Shown here: piece by piece, positions 17,969 to 28,477 of the stretch
Position numbering within the stretch: position 1 is the stretch's first letter
How the letters are laid out: each line of letters begins with the position of its first letter
Notes under the pieces: model-generated
Databases searched by the model: none
The model's input: the letters and a program-made list of their open reading frames with translations, nothing else
What the model was told of the DNA's origin: nothing
Position numbers and translations under genes: made by a program
Assembly (NCBI RefSeq): GCF_011927835.1
Contig: NZ_JAATJH010000002.1
Coordinates: 885,915-949,914, forward strand
DNA: 64,000 nucleotides
Origin: Neolewinella antarctica
Lineage (GTDB): Bacteria > Bacteroidota > Bacteroidia > Chitinophagales > Saprospiraceae
Reading direction: 5' to 3'

Positions 17969-20900
17969 CTACATAGCCGCCCGCCCCCGGTCCAAAGAAT
18001 ACTGAATCCCAAGCCGTTCCACGCCCTTGATAAAGTCCGAATCCGCATCCACCGTCCGCTTCAGCGAAAACATCTTGAGCTTCGTCTGCTCGTCGTTGTC
18101 GATGAACACCATCCGCAATTTCTGTTGCCCCTGAAACCGCTGGCACAGCTCGTCTAACTCCCGGACCATCTTGCCCGTCACCCGCCCGACGGCGAACTTG
18201 AGAATGATCGCCTCCGTCATCTCCCGACCGATGCCTTCGAGTAATTTGACGTCGTTAATGCTCAGTTCCAGCTCGTCGTTGCGCCACGACTTTTTGTAGA
18301 CCGCCGTCACGAATAGCGCCGACCCCTGCTGCAAAATGTGCTTGTACTTCTGATAGTCCTCCCCGAAAAGCGTGAATTCGATGCCGCCGTCGTAATCACC
18401 AAATTCAAAGATGCCCCAGCCGTTGCCGTTTTTACTGATCCGGTGCTGCGCCGCCACGATCATTCCTGCCAGCTTCACCGTTTGGCGGCCGTAGCGCTCT
18501 GGGTTCAAGTCCGACAAACCGCACGTAACGAAGTTGTCGATCTCCAACTTATACCCGTCCAGCGGGTGGCCGGATACGTAAATGCCGGTGACATCCTTTT
18601 CGTGCGCTAGTTTAATGGGCAACAGCCACTCGATTGCTTCGGGTGCCCCGGGCTCGATGGGTAACACTTCCTCCTGAATTGCCCCGAAGAGCGAAGTCGC
18701 GGCCGAAGCCAACTGCGCCTGGTAAGCATTAGCGAACTTGGTGACGTGCTCCAAATAACTATCGTATTTCTCGCTCGGTGCGAAGTACTGCGCGCGGTGC
18801 ATGGTGTCGAAACAGTCGAAACCACCGGCGTAAACCAGGGCTTCCAGCACGCGCTTATTGACCGATCCTGGCTCCACTCGCTGCATCACGTTAAACAGAC
18901 TGGCGAACGGACCTTCCTCGCGGGCCTTCAAGATAGATTCAACCGGTCCTTCGCCGACGCCCTTCAGCGCCGTCATGCCGATCCGGATGGCACCTTTTTT
19001 ATTGACCGCAAAATCGGCTTGAGACTCATTGATGTCCGGACTGAGCACGGCCACGTCCATCCGCTTACATTCCCGGAGGAAGAACGTCAGTTTGGTCTGG
19101 TCGGACTTGTTGTGCGTCAGTACCGACGCCATGTACTCGGCGGGGTAGTGCGCCTTCAGGTAAGCCGTGTGGTAAGCAACCAGAGCGTAGCAGGTGGAGT
19201 GGGATTTGTTGAAGGCGTAGCTAGCGAACGCTTCCCAGTCTTTCCAAATCTTGCCGAGCTTATCCTCCGGGTGTCCATTCTCCGTACCACCCTTGATGAA
19301 CTGCGGGTACATCTTATCGAGGGTTGCCTTTTGCTTCTTACCCATCGCCTTCCGCAGTACGTCGGCCTCGCCCTTCGTGAAGTTGGCGATCGACTGGGAA
19401 AGGAGCATAATTTGCTCCTGGTAAACGTAAATACCGAAGGTCTCTTTGAGGTACTGCTCTTCCGCCGCCAGCGTATAAGTTATCGGCTTGCGGCCATGCT
19501 TCCGCTCGATAAAGTCGGGGATGTATTCCAGCGGGCCGGGCCGGTACAGCGCGTTCATGGCAATGAGATCGTCAAACGTCGTCGGTTTGAGGTTCTTCAT
19601 GTGCTTCTGCATTCCGCCGGATTCGTACTGGAAGATGCCGTTCGTTTCGCCGCGCTGGAAGAGCTCGTACGTTTTTAGGTCGTCGAGCGGCAGCTCGTCC
19701 ACGTCAATGACCACATCGTGATTTTCTTTGATCATCCGCAGCGCGTCCTTAATGATCGTCAGGGTTTTGAGGCCCAGGAAGTCCATCTTTAGCAGGCCGG
19801 CGTCTTCAGCTACGGAGTTGTCGAACTGGGAAATATACATCCCCGTCTCCTTATCGCAGGTGACCGGGACGTGCTCCGTTATGTTGCTCGGCGTAATGAC
19901 GACACCACAGGCGTGAATACCGGTGTTTCGAATGGACCCTTCGAGCTTCATGGCCGTACGGATCATCTCGCCGATGTCGTCCTGGCCGGCGGCGAGGTCG
20001 CGGAAAGCGTATGCTTTTTCGGCGTCTTCCGAATTGAGGTTACCCTTTAGTTTGCGGTCGATGTCGCCGGGGGCGAGAACGCCACGGAGCGTGGCACCGA
20101 GTTGCTGGGGAAAGGACTTGGCAACCCGGTCGACTTCGCTCAGTGGGATGTCCATCACCCGGCCAACGTCGCGGAGGGATGATTTGGCGGCCATCGTACC
20201 GTAAGTGATGATCTGGGCGACCTGCTCCTGTCCGTACTTGTCGATCACGTAATCGATCACTTTTTGGCGGCCGACGTCGTCGAAATCGATATCAATATCG
20301 GGCATAGACACCCGCTCCGGATTCAGAAATCGCTCGAAAAGCAGGTCGTACTTGATGGGGTCGACGTTCGTGATGCCGACACAATAAGCTACGGCCGAGC
20401 CGGCTGCAGACCCCCGACCGGGGCCGACGCTTACGCCCATCTCACGGGCGGCGGTCGTGAAGTCCTGCACGATGAGGAAGTAACCGGGGTAGCCCGAAGC
20501 CTTGATGACACTGAGCTCGAAATCCAGCCGTTCGCGGGTTACCTCGTTGATCTCCCCGTACCGTTTTTTCGCGCCCTCATAGGTCAGGTGGCGGAGGTAA
20601 GCGTCCTGGGTTTCGAACTCGGCCGGCATGGGAAAATTGGGCAGCAGCACGTCGCTGGCGAGTTCCAGCACCTCAATCTTATCGTACACTTCCATCGTCG
20701 TGGCGACCGCTTCCGGATGGTCGTGGAAGAGGTTGGACATTTCCGCCTGCTGCTTGAAGTAGAAGTCGGAACTGGGGAACTGGAAGCGTTTCGGGTCGTC
20801 CTTTAGCGAGCCGGTGTTGACGCAGAGCAGGATGTCGTGGGGTAAGTAATCCTCTTCCTCGACGTAGTGGCTATCGTTCGTACAGATCACCTTCACGTTG

Positions 20901-21553
20901 TGCTTCATCGCCAGGCCCAGGAGCTTGACGTTGATGTCTTCCTGGCTTTTACCGGAGTAAATCGTGCGCCCCTCGCGGTCCTTACCGAGGTTGATGTCGT
21001 CGATGCCGCGGTGACGCTGGATTTCGATGTAGTAGTCTTCACCGAAGATGTCGAGCCACCACTTGAGGGCAACTTCGGCTTCGTCATCTTTACCCGCAAT
21101 CAGGAGTTGCGGGATTTCCGCACCAATGCAGCAACTCGTCACGATCAGCCCCTCGTGGTACTTCACGATGAGCTCTTTATCGATCCGCGGGTACTTACCA
21201 TAGAGCCCCTCGATGTAGCCGATCGAGCAGAGTTTGGATAGGTTCGTGTAGCCCACCTTGTTTTTAGCCAGCATCAACTGGTGGTAGCGCTTATCTTTTT
21301 CGCCGGCGGCGCGGGAAAAGGCCTTTTTGTGCCGGTCCTCCACCAGGTAAAATTCGCAGCCGATCATCGGTTTGATGTTCCGTTTGCGGGCTTCGTTGAC
21401 GAATTTAAAGGCACCGAACATGTTGCCATGGTCAGTGAGCGCCACGCCCTTCATGCCATCGGCCACGGCCTTGTCCATCATGTTGCCAATCTCGGCGGCG
21501 CCGTCGAGGAGGGAGTATTGAGTGTGGCAGTGGAGGTGGCAGAATTCTGGCAT
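17969..21553 (-). CDS. dnaE: DNA polymerase III alpha subunit
   Basis: 1194 residues from the ATG at 21553 (MPEFCHLHCHTQYS). The N-terminal PHP domain shows HCHTQYSLLDG and LTDHGNMFG. The catalytic palm has the acidic motif PDIDIDFDD (residues about 415-423) after GPGRGSAAGSAVAY. Finger and helix-hairpin-helix regions follow (MNALYRPGPLEYIPDFI; KGVGEGPVESIL), then an OB fold near residues 1020-1110. Length and order fit the replicative DnaE rather than DnaE2 or PolC. The open frame continues 118 codons upstream of 21553, but this lacks polymerase features and spans repeats. Confidence 0.97.
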   Translation of the reverse strand: MPEFCHLHCHTQYSLLDGAAEIGNMMDKAVADGMKGVALTDHGNMFGAFKFVNEARKRNIKPMIGCEFYLVEDRHKKAFSRAAGEKDKRYHQLMLAKNKVGYTNLSKLCSIGYIEGLYGKYPRIDKELIVKYHEGLIVTSCCIGAEIPQLLIAGKDDEAEVALKWWLDIFGEDYYIEIQRHRGIDDINLGKDREGRTIYSGKSQEDINVKLLGLAMKHNVKVICTNDSHYVEEEDYLPHDILLCVNTGSLKDDPKRFQFPSSDFYFKQQAEMSNLFHDHPEAVATTMEVYDKIEVLELASDVLLPNFPMPAEFETQDAYLRHLTYEGAKKRYGEINEVTRERLDFELSVIKASGYPGYFLIVQDFTTAAREMGVSVGPGRGSAAGSAVAYCVGITNVDPIKYDLLFERFLNPERVSMPDIDIDFDDVGRQKVIDYVIDKYGQEQVAQIITYGTMAAKSSLRDVGRVMDIPLSEVDRVAKSFPQQLGATLRGVLAPGDIDRKLKGNLNSEDAEKAYAFRDLAAGQDDIGEMIRTAMKLEGSIRNTGIHACGVVITPSNITEHVPVTCDKETGMYISQFDNSVAEDAGLLKMDFLGLKTLTIIKDALRMIKENHDVVIDVDELPLDDLKTYELFQRGETNGIFQYESGGMQKHMKNLKPTTFDDLIAMNALYRPGPLEYIPDFIERKHGRKPITYTLAAEEQYLKETFGIYVYQEQIMLLSQSIANFTKGEADVLRKAMGKKQKATLDKMYPQFIKGGTENGHPEDKLGKIWKDWEAFASYAFNKSHSTCYALVAYHTAYLKAHYPAEYMASVLTHNKSDQTKLTFFLRECKRMDVAVLSPDINESQADFAVNKKGAIRIGMTALKGVGEGPVESILKAREEGPFASLFNVMQRVEPGSVNKRVLEALVYAGGFDCFDTMHRAQYFAPSEKYDSYLEHVTKFANAYQAQLASAATSLFGAIQEEVLPIEPGAPEAIEWLLPIKLAHEKDVTGIYVSGHPLDGYKLEIDNFVTCGLSDLNPERYGRQTVKLAGMIVAAQHRISKNGNGWGIFEFGDYDGGIEFTLFGEDYQKYKHILQQGSALFVTAVYKKSWRNDELELSINDVKLLEGIGREMTEAIILKFAVGRVTGKMVRELDELCQRFQGQQKLRMVFIDNDEQTKLKMFSLKRTVDADSDFIKGVERLGIQYSLDRGRAAM

Positions 21554-22527
21554 AGGGGGAAGGTTGGTCCGTAGTCTAGGGTCTTTGGTCTGGAGCCCTC
21601 GGTAGTCGGGAGGTAGCATTACAAGGTACGTTGAAAACGGGTTTTTCAAACAAATAGTTATGCACAGGGGTGTTGATAAACGGGTCGTGGTGGTGGAGAA
21701 GTTAGTTTTGGTTTCAGATTGTTCTGAGTGAAGGGGGGCGAGGTCGCGGGTGCCAGGTTGGTGGGGTACGAATCTGTCGACTGGGGGGCAGTCCGGTATG
21801 AACTTTCGGACCTTGGTGGTGGCAGCAAGTTCGATCGGGTAGTCTGAGTTCCACAATCCTTCCACCGGCTGCATTTCCGAGTTCGGCGAGGCGGGTAGCG
21901 CACCCAACTATCACGATCCACGTGGGTAACATCAAGGCATATATCCTGCACCGGACTATAACAGATAACCAAAGTACGCTTCGTTCGTACCTATTCAACA
22001 GTTTAGCTGCTACTCAGACCTACAGTTGAATTAGTTGACGCAGGATGGAAAAGTGATGCTAGCACAAATAGGCCTGAGCGTTTCGTAAGTGTTCTCGTTA
22101 GAGGCGGCCTCGTGGATTATTGGCCCTTGACCATGATTTACTGCCGGGATCCCAGAACGTATTTTCATCATCCTGAACGGTGTGAGGTAAGACCTAATTC
22201 CTGAGATAACCGGGTTGTTTAGTGTATTAAATAAATACCCAGGTAAGCACGGGGGCGGTTAATTAAAGTAGCGTATAAATATATCCACACTAATGTTGGG
22301 AATAACGACGAATGATTGTGGTGGATTATTTGCCGTCCACCGTCCTTGACTTCAAGGGTGTGGGGCATTTAAAATATTTGATATTCAAGACGTAGTTACG
22401 GCAAGTGTAGTTAGCACGGATTCGATCATTATCCTTAAGATATCACTACGCAACGTGTCCGTTGCTGAGGAGTAAATACTAGTAATTGTCCTTACGCAAG
22501 GGAATGTTTCTAATCGTAAAAAGCGGA

Positions 22528-22629
22528 ACACATAAGACAAAAAAGGACACAAGCACAAAACGGTGTGAGTACACTGATTCCGCTAGCTTTTGTCTTGTGC
22601 TTTTTTCTTCCTTTTGTGATTTATGTGTT
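22528..22629. repeat. imperfect long inverted repeat, AACACATAA ends
   Basis: AACACATAA at the left end is matched by its reverse complement TTATGTGTT at the right end. The inner arms are A-rich and T-rich and pair imperfectly (ACAAAAAAGGACACAAGCACAAAA class against a T-rich strand). It could be a remnant of a small mobile element or a weak terminator. Confidence 0.5.
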
Positions 22630-23078
22630 AAAAATCAATCTTCTGTGCTCAGTGATCACAACAGGTGCGTAAGATCAGCTAGTAATTATCCTCATGTGAA
22701 CTTCGCGGTCTCCTCCACACGGAAGATGACACTGACGAACAAGCATGGCGGCACTGAGTGTTTCGCATCGTTGCGAGAGTTAGAGGGAATATTGTGTGGG
22801 TTCTCTTCGCAACCGCTGGGATCAATTGGCTACTTCAATAAAAGTGCCGGCTGGTCCCCATGCCTCACCCGCTAAAGTTTGCCGTTGCGGAGAATAACGG
22901 TCTTCCGAAATACTAGAAAAGCTAGTCGAACTTACCGGGGTGGGTAGTAAATGGGTGAGTGCTGCGTCAGATACCAAAGAGTGCGACCCAAATTTTGAGT
23001 CTCAAGATCCCCGCAAAATTGCTCTTAGTCTGCTGGTGAATCTTGCGCCAAATAATGTCTGGCTTCCCCACCTTACCC

Positions 23079-23095
23079 TGCACCCGCGGCCGCGC
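23079..23095 (+). repeat. copy of the dispersed 17-bp GC motif
   Basis: TGCACCCGCGGCCGCGC, one mismatch from the core motif, in an otherwise AT-rich spacer. Confidence 0.75.
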
Positions 23096-23128
23096 CTTTT
23101 AATGGCAAAAATGCAGTTAAATAGCGGA

Positions 23129-23160
23129 CAATCGATTGCTGAAAAAGCCGCAATCGATTG
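23129..23160. promoter_or_regulatory. paired CAATCGATTG palindromes, possible operator
   Basis: Two perfect copies of the 10-bp palindrome CAATCGATTG at 23129-23138 and 23151-23160 are centred 22 bp apart, about two helical turns. They lie some 290 bp upstream of susC. This is a layout expected for two dimers on one DNA face; the binding protein is unknown. Confidence 0.45.
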
Positions 23161-23451
23161 TTGAAATAAAGAGAATGCTCACGTTAAATAAAGAATTGAA
23201 ATTTTACCCACCAGCAGACTGGAATTAATCGGGCCCGGAGACACCTTAAAGTAGCTGATTTTGAGTGGGATGATGACTAAATGTGCACATCTTGGTCCCA
23301 AGCAGGACAGTACAGGATACTATGTGCTTCACAATAACACAAATTTGTTTCAAGCCGGTCACCATCCGGGAAAGCAAATTTAATTTGGCGAAATTGGTAT
23401 ATATCGCGTTCTTAAGCTTTCAAAATTTTGTATAATCTCACAAGTCACATC

Positions 23452-26400
23452 ATGATGAAACTTCTATTCAACTGCAAAAAGGGGCTGCGGATGGCCCTGG
23501 CGGTCGCCTTGCTCTTCAGCGTTATGGGGGCCATATCCGCCCAGGCGGTCACGGGAACGATCGTTGACCAAACCGGCATCGGTATCCCGGGCGTCAACGT
23601 AATTCAGGTAGGTACCACAAACGGTACGGTTACCGATATCGACGGCGCATATTCCGTGACCATGCAAGAGGGGTCCGACGTACTCCGGTATTCCTTTCTG
23701 GGTTTTTCTTCCGTTGACGAGACGGTAGCTGGCCGGTCCCAAATTAACGTAACGCTCGGTGAGAACGCCCAGGCGCTCGAGGAGGTCGTCGTAATCGGCT
23801 ACGGCACGCAGAAAAAAGTCAACCTAACCGGTGCCATCGGCACGGCCAGTGGCGAAGTACTGGAAAACCGGCCCATCTCGAACGTCGGCCAGGGCCTTCA
23901 GGGCGTGGTTGCGGGTCTGAACGTTTCGGTCCCCAACGGTGACCCGAACGGAAATGTTGAATTCAATATTCGTGGTTTTACTTCCATCAACGGTGGTGAT
24001 CCCCTCATTCTGGTAGATAACATCCCGATGGATATCAACCGCATCAATCCGAACGATATCGCCAGCGTCAGTGTCCTGAAGGATGCGGCGGCTTCGGCGA
24101 TCTACGGTGCGCGGGCAGCTTTTGGCGTTATCCTTATTACCACTAAAAAAGGTCAGGAAGGAAAGGTGAAGGTTACGTTCAGTACCGAGCAGGCGCTGTC
24201 GTCCCCGATTTTTCACATCGATCCGATACTCGATCCGCTCACTTACGTGACCAATTGGAACATAGCTTCTCAAGCGGACAATGGCAACCCTACTTACGAC
24301 CAGAACTTTGTGGACGGCGTCCGTAGGTACTCCGAAAATCCAACCCAAGAAAATGAATGGGGTGTGTTTAACAATGAACTACGCTTCTACGGCTCCAATA
24401 ATTACCAAGAGCGGTTGGTCACGGATTTTACTCCCCAGCGCAAGTACGACATGAGTATTTCCGGTGCGACCAACGGGACTTCCTACTACGCTTCGGTCGG
24501 ATACTTCACTAAGGATGGCTATTTGGCCATTAAGGATGCCAATGAAAAGTTTGAGCGCCTGAACGCACTACTCAAAGTCAACTTCAAGATTAACGACTGG
24601 CTCTCGTTAGAGGAGAAGGTTATCTACAACAATATCCAGCAGGATAATCCCCATAACTATGGTTTTAACGCAAACCTCAACTCCATCCAAAGAATCACAC
24701 CGCTCGAGCCGTTGGAATTTCCCGATTTGCCATTTTACTTAGAAGAAGGAGACCGGGAGGAGTATGAGCAGTTTATCGGAGCTGGCTTTGCATCTTCGTT
24801 CAGCGCCATACCCTACTTGACGGACGGTGGCCGCGATCGTTCGGAGCGCCACGAAGTGTGGCTGTCACAAGGTTTGACCGCAACGCCCTTCGACGGATTT
24901 GTTATTCAGGCTAATTTCGCCTCTCAGTTCGAGTTTAGAACCCAACAGAACGTTGCAAGTCTCATTGATTTGGTGAATGGTGTGAATCTTACCAATACGG
25001 CGTTTGACAACGGCGAGAGTAATAACGATAACATTGGTGAACGGCAGAACTACAACCAAAACTACGTCTTCAACGCTTACGCCAAGTACGATTTCACCCT
25101 GGGTATTGCTCACAACTTAAGTGCACAGGTTGGCTATAATCAGGAATTGTACCAAGGTAAGCAAGTTACTGCTGGTGCTCAGACCCTGCTAAGTCCCATT
25201 ATTACTCAATTAGACGCTACGACTGGCGTACAAAATTCGGGTGGTAACGCGGAAGAGCAAGCTATTCGCGGAGCGTTTTTCCGCTTCAACTATAACTTTA
25301 ACGAACGTTACCTTTTCGAAGTCAACGGCCGCTATGACGGCACGAGTCGCTTTCCTAAAGCCGATCGCTTCGGCTTTTTTCCTTCCTTCTCCGCCGCTTG
25401 GCGTATTTCAGAAGAATCTTTTATGAGTGGAACGCGCGATTGGCTGGATAACCTAAAAATTCGGGCCTCTTATGGAGAGCTGGGTAATCAGACAGTTTTG
25501 GATAATAGTAGTCCACGTCGCCAATTATACTATCCTTATATCCCGTCCCTGTCTTCTGGTAACTCTGATTTCGTTCTCAATACCGGTCAGACGTCGGTTG
25601 TACGACCTCCTGGCCTAGTAAGTCCTTCCTTAACTTGGGAAAGCGTAGGTACCCGTAACATTGGAATCGACATTTCTCTTTTGGCCAGCCGTATAGACTT
25701 CTCTTTCGATATCTATACTCGTGACACCAAAGACATGTTACTCGGCGTTTCCCGGCCTGATATTCTTGGTGCATCCCCACCGAGGGAGAATGGTGCGGAC
25801 CTGAGGACTAAAGGATGGGAACTCTCCGTCTTATACCGCGACAAGATTCGCAACTCCGTCGATTTTAGTCTTCAGCTTGCTCTAGCCGACAACACTAGCC
25901 GTATCACTCGGTACGATAATCCAACTGGAAACATAAGGAACTTTTACGTAGGCCAAGAACTAGGAGAGATTTTTGGTTACCAAACCGAAGGCATCTTCCA
26001 ATCACAGGAGGAAATTGACGGCGCTCCAGATCATGATGATCTAAGTAATAACAATGTCCGTCCGGGTGATATTCGCTTCACTGATTTGAACGGAGACGGT
26101 GTTATCGATCAGGGGCTTCGGACGCTCGACTCGCTGGGCGATTTCACCCGTATCGGTAACGAAACCGCGCGCTATTCTTTCGGCGTCACTCCCACCATAA
26201 AGTGGAAGGGAATCACCGTCAGTGCCTTCTTCCAGGGCCTGTTCCGCGACTTTCTTCCGGATGCCGGCAACTGGGGTACGTTCTATCCTTACCAATCCGG
26301 CTTCATTCACGAACCATGGCTCAACGACTCCTGGAGCCCCGAAAACCGCGACGCGTACTTTCCGCGGCCAATTATCCGCGACACCAGGAACTTCGCTCCC

Positions 26401-26643
26401 CAGTCACGGTACGTGCAGAACGCTGCCTACGTGCGCTTGAAGAACCTCACGCTTGGCTACCAGGTTCCGAGAACCATCATCAGTAAGGTAGGTTTAGCTC
26501 AGGCAAATATCTACTTATCCGGCCTCAATTTGTGGGAGTACACCCCAATGCGTAAGCCGCTCGACCCAGAGCAGGTTGGAACCAGATTCCAGCAATACTA
26601 CTTCGAGCGGACCGTTAGCATGGGCCTCAACGTAACTTTCTAA
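23452..26643 (+). CDS. SusC/RagA family TonB-linked outer membrane protein
   Basis: 1063 residues from ATG 23452; the frame opens earlier at a TTG (23428) that is unlikely. A signal peptide ends at AISAQA. The carboxypeptidase-like domain (GTIVDQTGIGIPGVNVI) is followed by the SusC signature (EEVVVIGYGTQKKVNLTGAI), the plug (QGLQGVVAGLNV; VLKDAAASAIYGARAAFGVI) and a long barrel. It would import oligomers with the SusD partner encoded 24 bp downstream. No carbohydrase, ECF sigma/anti-sigma pair or hybrid two-component gene adjoins it, so the ligand is unknown. Confidence 0.96.
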   Translation: MMKLLFNCKKGLRMALAVALLFSVMGAISAQAVTGTIVDQTGIGIPGVNVIQVGTTNGTVTDIDGAYSVTMQEGSDVLRYSFLGFSSVDETVAGRSQINVTLGENAQALEEVVVIGYGTQKKVNLTGAIGTASGEVLENRPISNVGQGLQGVVAGLNVSVPNGDPNGNVEFNIRGFTSINGGDPLILVDNIPMDINRINPNDIASVSVLKDAAASAIYGARAAFGVILITTKKGQEGKVKVTFSTEQALSSPIFHIDPILDPLTYVTNWNIASQADNGNPTYDQNFVDGVRRYSENPTQENEWGVFNNELRFYGSNNYQERLVTDFTPQRKYDMSISGATNGTSYYASVGYFTKDGYLAIKDANEKFERLNALLKVNFKINDWLSLEEKVIYNNIQQDNPHNYGFNANLNSIQRITPLEPLEFPDLPFYLEEGDREEYEQFIGAGFASSFSAIPYLTDGGRDRSERHEVWLSQGLTATPFDGFVIQANFASQFEFRTQQNVASLIDLVNGVNLTNTAFDNGESNNDNIGERQNYNQNYVFNAYAKYDFTLGIAHNLSAQVGYNQELYQGKQVTAGAQTLLSPIITQLDATTGVQNSGGNAEEQAIRGAFFRFNYNFNERYLFEVNGRYDGTSRFPKADRFGFFPSFSAAWRISEESFMSGTRDWLDNLKIRASYGELGNQTVLDNSSPRRQLYYPYIPSLSSGNSDFVLNTGQTSVVRPPGLVSPSLTWESVGTRNIGIDISLLASRIDFSFDIYTRDTKDMLLGVSRPDILGASPPRENGADLRTKGWELSVLYRDKIRNSVDFSLQLALADNTSRITRYDNPTGNIRNFYVGQELGEIFGYQTEGIFQSQEEIDGAPDHDDLSNNNVRPGDIRFTDLNGDGVIDQGLRTLDSLGDFTRIGNETARYSFGVTPTIKWKGITVSAFFQGLFRDFLPDAGNWGTFYPYQSGFIHEPWLNDSWSPENRDAYFPRPIIRDTRNFAPQSRYVQNAAYVRLKNLTLGYQVPRTIISKVGLAQANIYLSGLNLWEYTPMRKPLDPEQVGTRFQQYYFERTVSMGLNVTF

Positions 26644-26667
26644 GTCGATCACCAACAAACAAATAAG

Positions 26668-28419
26668 ATGAAATTTTCAATAAATACGGTGACGCTCTTA
26701 CTGTTCGCCGGCCTGCTCAGCAGCTGTAATGATGACTTTTTGGAGCGAATACCGCTCGATGAACTGAGTCTCGAGACGTTCTTTCAAAATGAGAACGATC
26801 TAAGGACTTACAACAATGGTATGTACGATCAAACTAGGGATGACCGGAACTTGGTCGTCCTGCACGGCCATCACACCAGATTCCCAAGTAGTAACAGCAG
26901 CTACTGGTATCTGGATGGTTTTACCGATAATACTGCCCCAGTACAAGGAATATTCGACAACATACGCGCGGGCGTCCACCGGACGAACGGACGTTATTTC
27001 TTCGGTTGGGGTGAGTGGGGTTTTCTGCGGACTATCAATATCGGTCTGGCAAATTACGATCGCGCATCCATCGACCAGAAGATCATCAACAACTATACTG
27101 GGGAAGCCCGCCTCTTTCGTGCATGGTTCTACTGGGACCGGGTTTCGAAATTTGGTGACATTCCGTACATCGACAAAGAACTAAGTCCGGAATCACCCGA
27201 ACTATTTGGGGAGCGTGACGATCGTGATTTTGTAATGACTAAGGTGTTGGAAGATCTGGAGTTTGCGGAAGCTAACTTGCCCGACAAATGGCCTGGCGGT
27301 GATAATCCAGGGCGCATGGACAAAGCGGTAGCGCTAGCACTCAAAGCCAGAATTTGTTTGTTTGAAGGTACCTGGCAAAAGTACCGGGGCAACGACGGCA
27401 ATATGTGGCTCGAAAAAGCCGCCGCCGCCGCTAAAGAGCTAATGGACTCCGGAGAATTTGAGCTCAATATGAACGGTGACTCACTCACCGCATACAACGA
27501 AGCTTTCGCGGAAACGGAAACGTTAGAGAATAATCCCGAAATCATCTACTGGATCAAATACGAAGCCACCATTCGCGACAACAACATCGTAAACTTCTTC
27601 CCAGGACGTTCCGGCGGTGCTACGAAGGAGATGGTCGAGGACTACCTCTGTAGTGATGGCCTGCCCATCAACCTTTCTCCCCTGTACGCCGGAGATACTA
27701 CGATTGAAAGTGTCTTCATCAATCGTGACCCCCGCTTACCCGCTTCGATTCTGAATCCAAAGGATAAAGAACGGTACGGTTACAACGAAAGTGATGCAAG
27801 TAGTTTTCCTCGCCTGCCAGGAATGGGTGGTCTCACCTCGAGTACTGGCTACCACATTGTTAAAGGATATAGTGAAGAAACCGATCTTCGTGGTTATAAC
27901 CGGGGTACCACCCCCGCCATCGCCTTTCGCCTCGGTGAAACTTACCTAATTTACGCCGAAGCAATGGCGGAACTCGGCCAGATCAGTCAGGACGATCTGG
28001 ACATGACCATCAATAAACTGCGCGACCGAGTCGGAATGCCGTCCCTCATGATGGACCCACCGATGGACCCCCGCTACGCAGACGTAGGCATTTCTTCCCT
28101 CCTCGTAGAAATCCGTCGCGAACGCCGCGTAGAGCTGTTTATCGAGGGACAACGCTACGATGATATTCGTCGTTGGAAGTGTGGTAAAGAGTTGACGCAG
28201 GAGGATTTGGGTATCCGATTCGACGAAAAGGCTAAGGCTCGTTACGATGGCGCTAGGGTACAAACCATCGACGTTGACGGTGTACCATACGTGTCTCCCT
28301 ACAAAGGCACCAGCTACGAAAATCCTACGTTCGACGAGGATAAGCACTACCTCTGGCCGATTCCTAACGGCGCGCTGTCTTCTAACCCGAATTTGGGTCA
28401 GAACCCCAACTGGGAGTAG
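26668..28419 (+). CDS. SusD/RagB family nutrient-binding outer membrane lipoprotein
   Basis: 583 residues. The lipobox is LLSSC (Cys about residue 20), followed by NDDFLERIPLDELS, the usual SusD N-terminus. Helical TPR-like segments include TGEARLFRAWFYWDRVSKFGDIP (about residues 130-155), and the C-terminus has VEIRRERRVELFIEGQRYDDIRRWK, the hallmark of RagB/SusD. It caps the SusC channel on the cell surface and binds the ligand. It is cotranscribed with susC and ends at a strong hairpin terminator. Confidence 0.96.
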   Translation: MKFSINTVTLLLFAGLLSSCNDDFLERIPLDELSLETFFQNENDLRTYNNGMYDQTRDDRNLVVLHGHHTRFPSSNSSYWYLDGFTDNTAPVQGIFDNIRAGVHRTNGRYFFGWGEWGFLRTINIGLANYDRASIDQKIINNYTGEARLFRAWFYWDRVSKFGDIPYIDKELSPESPELFGERDDRDFVMTKVLEDLEFAEANLPDKWPGGDNPGRMDKAVALALKARICLFEGTWQKYRGNDGNMWLEKAAAAAKELMDSGEFELNMNGDSLTAYNEAFAETETLENNPEIIYWIKYEATIRDNNIVNFFPGRSGGATKEMVEDYLCSDGLPINLSPLYAGDTTIESVFINRDPRLPASILNPKDKERYGYNESDASSFPRLPGMGGLTSSTGYHIVKGYSEETDLRGYNRGTTPAIAFRLGETYLIYAEAMAELGQISQDDLDMTINKLRDRVGMPSLMMDPPMDPRYADVGISSLLVEIRRERRVELFIEGQRYDDIRRWKCGKELTQEDLGIRFDEKAKARYDGARVQTIDVDGVPYVSPYKGTSYENPTFDEDKHYLWPIPNGALSSNPNLGQNPNWE

Positions 28420-28441
28420 TATTACGATTCATTTCATGGGT

Positions 28442-28477
28442 AAAGATCCCGCAGCACCCCGGTGCTGCGGGATCTTT
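28442..28477 (+). terminator. rho-independent-type terminator of susCD
   Basis: Perfect 17-bp arms (28442-28458 with 28461-28477) with a very short loop are followed by T. They lie 23 bp after the susD stop codon. Confidence 0.88.

Larger units (their letters stand above)
21554..23451. other. 1.9-kb gene-poor spacer
   Basis: Lies between the divergent dnaE and susC genes and is AT-rich in its middle. It contains CCAGACC-like degenerate repeats (about 21565-21610), a variant of the 17-bp motif (21738-21754 minus strand), an imperfect inverted repeat (22528-22629), another 17-bp motif (23079-23095) and a palindrome pair (23129-23160). Open frames at 22486-22875 and 22940-23164 show no recognisable protein features and were not called. 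No tRNA was seen. Confidence 0.6.

Noticed and set aside
21554..21907. 118-codon upstream extension of dnaE
   Set aside because: The frame is open, but the PHP domain motif HCHTQYS begins right after the ATG at 21553, and the extension contains translated repeat DNA.
22486..22875. 129-codon open frame in the spacer upstream of susC
   Set aside because: It runs through an imperfect inverted repeat, has an odd composition and no recognisable domain.
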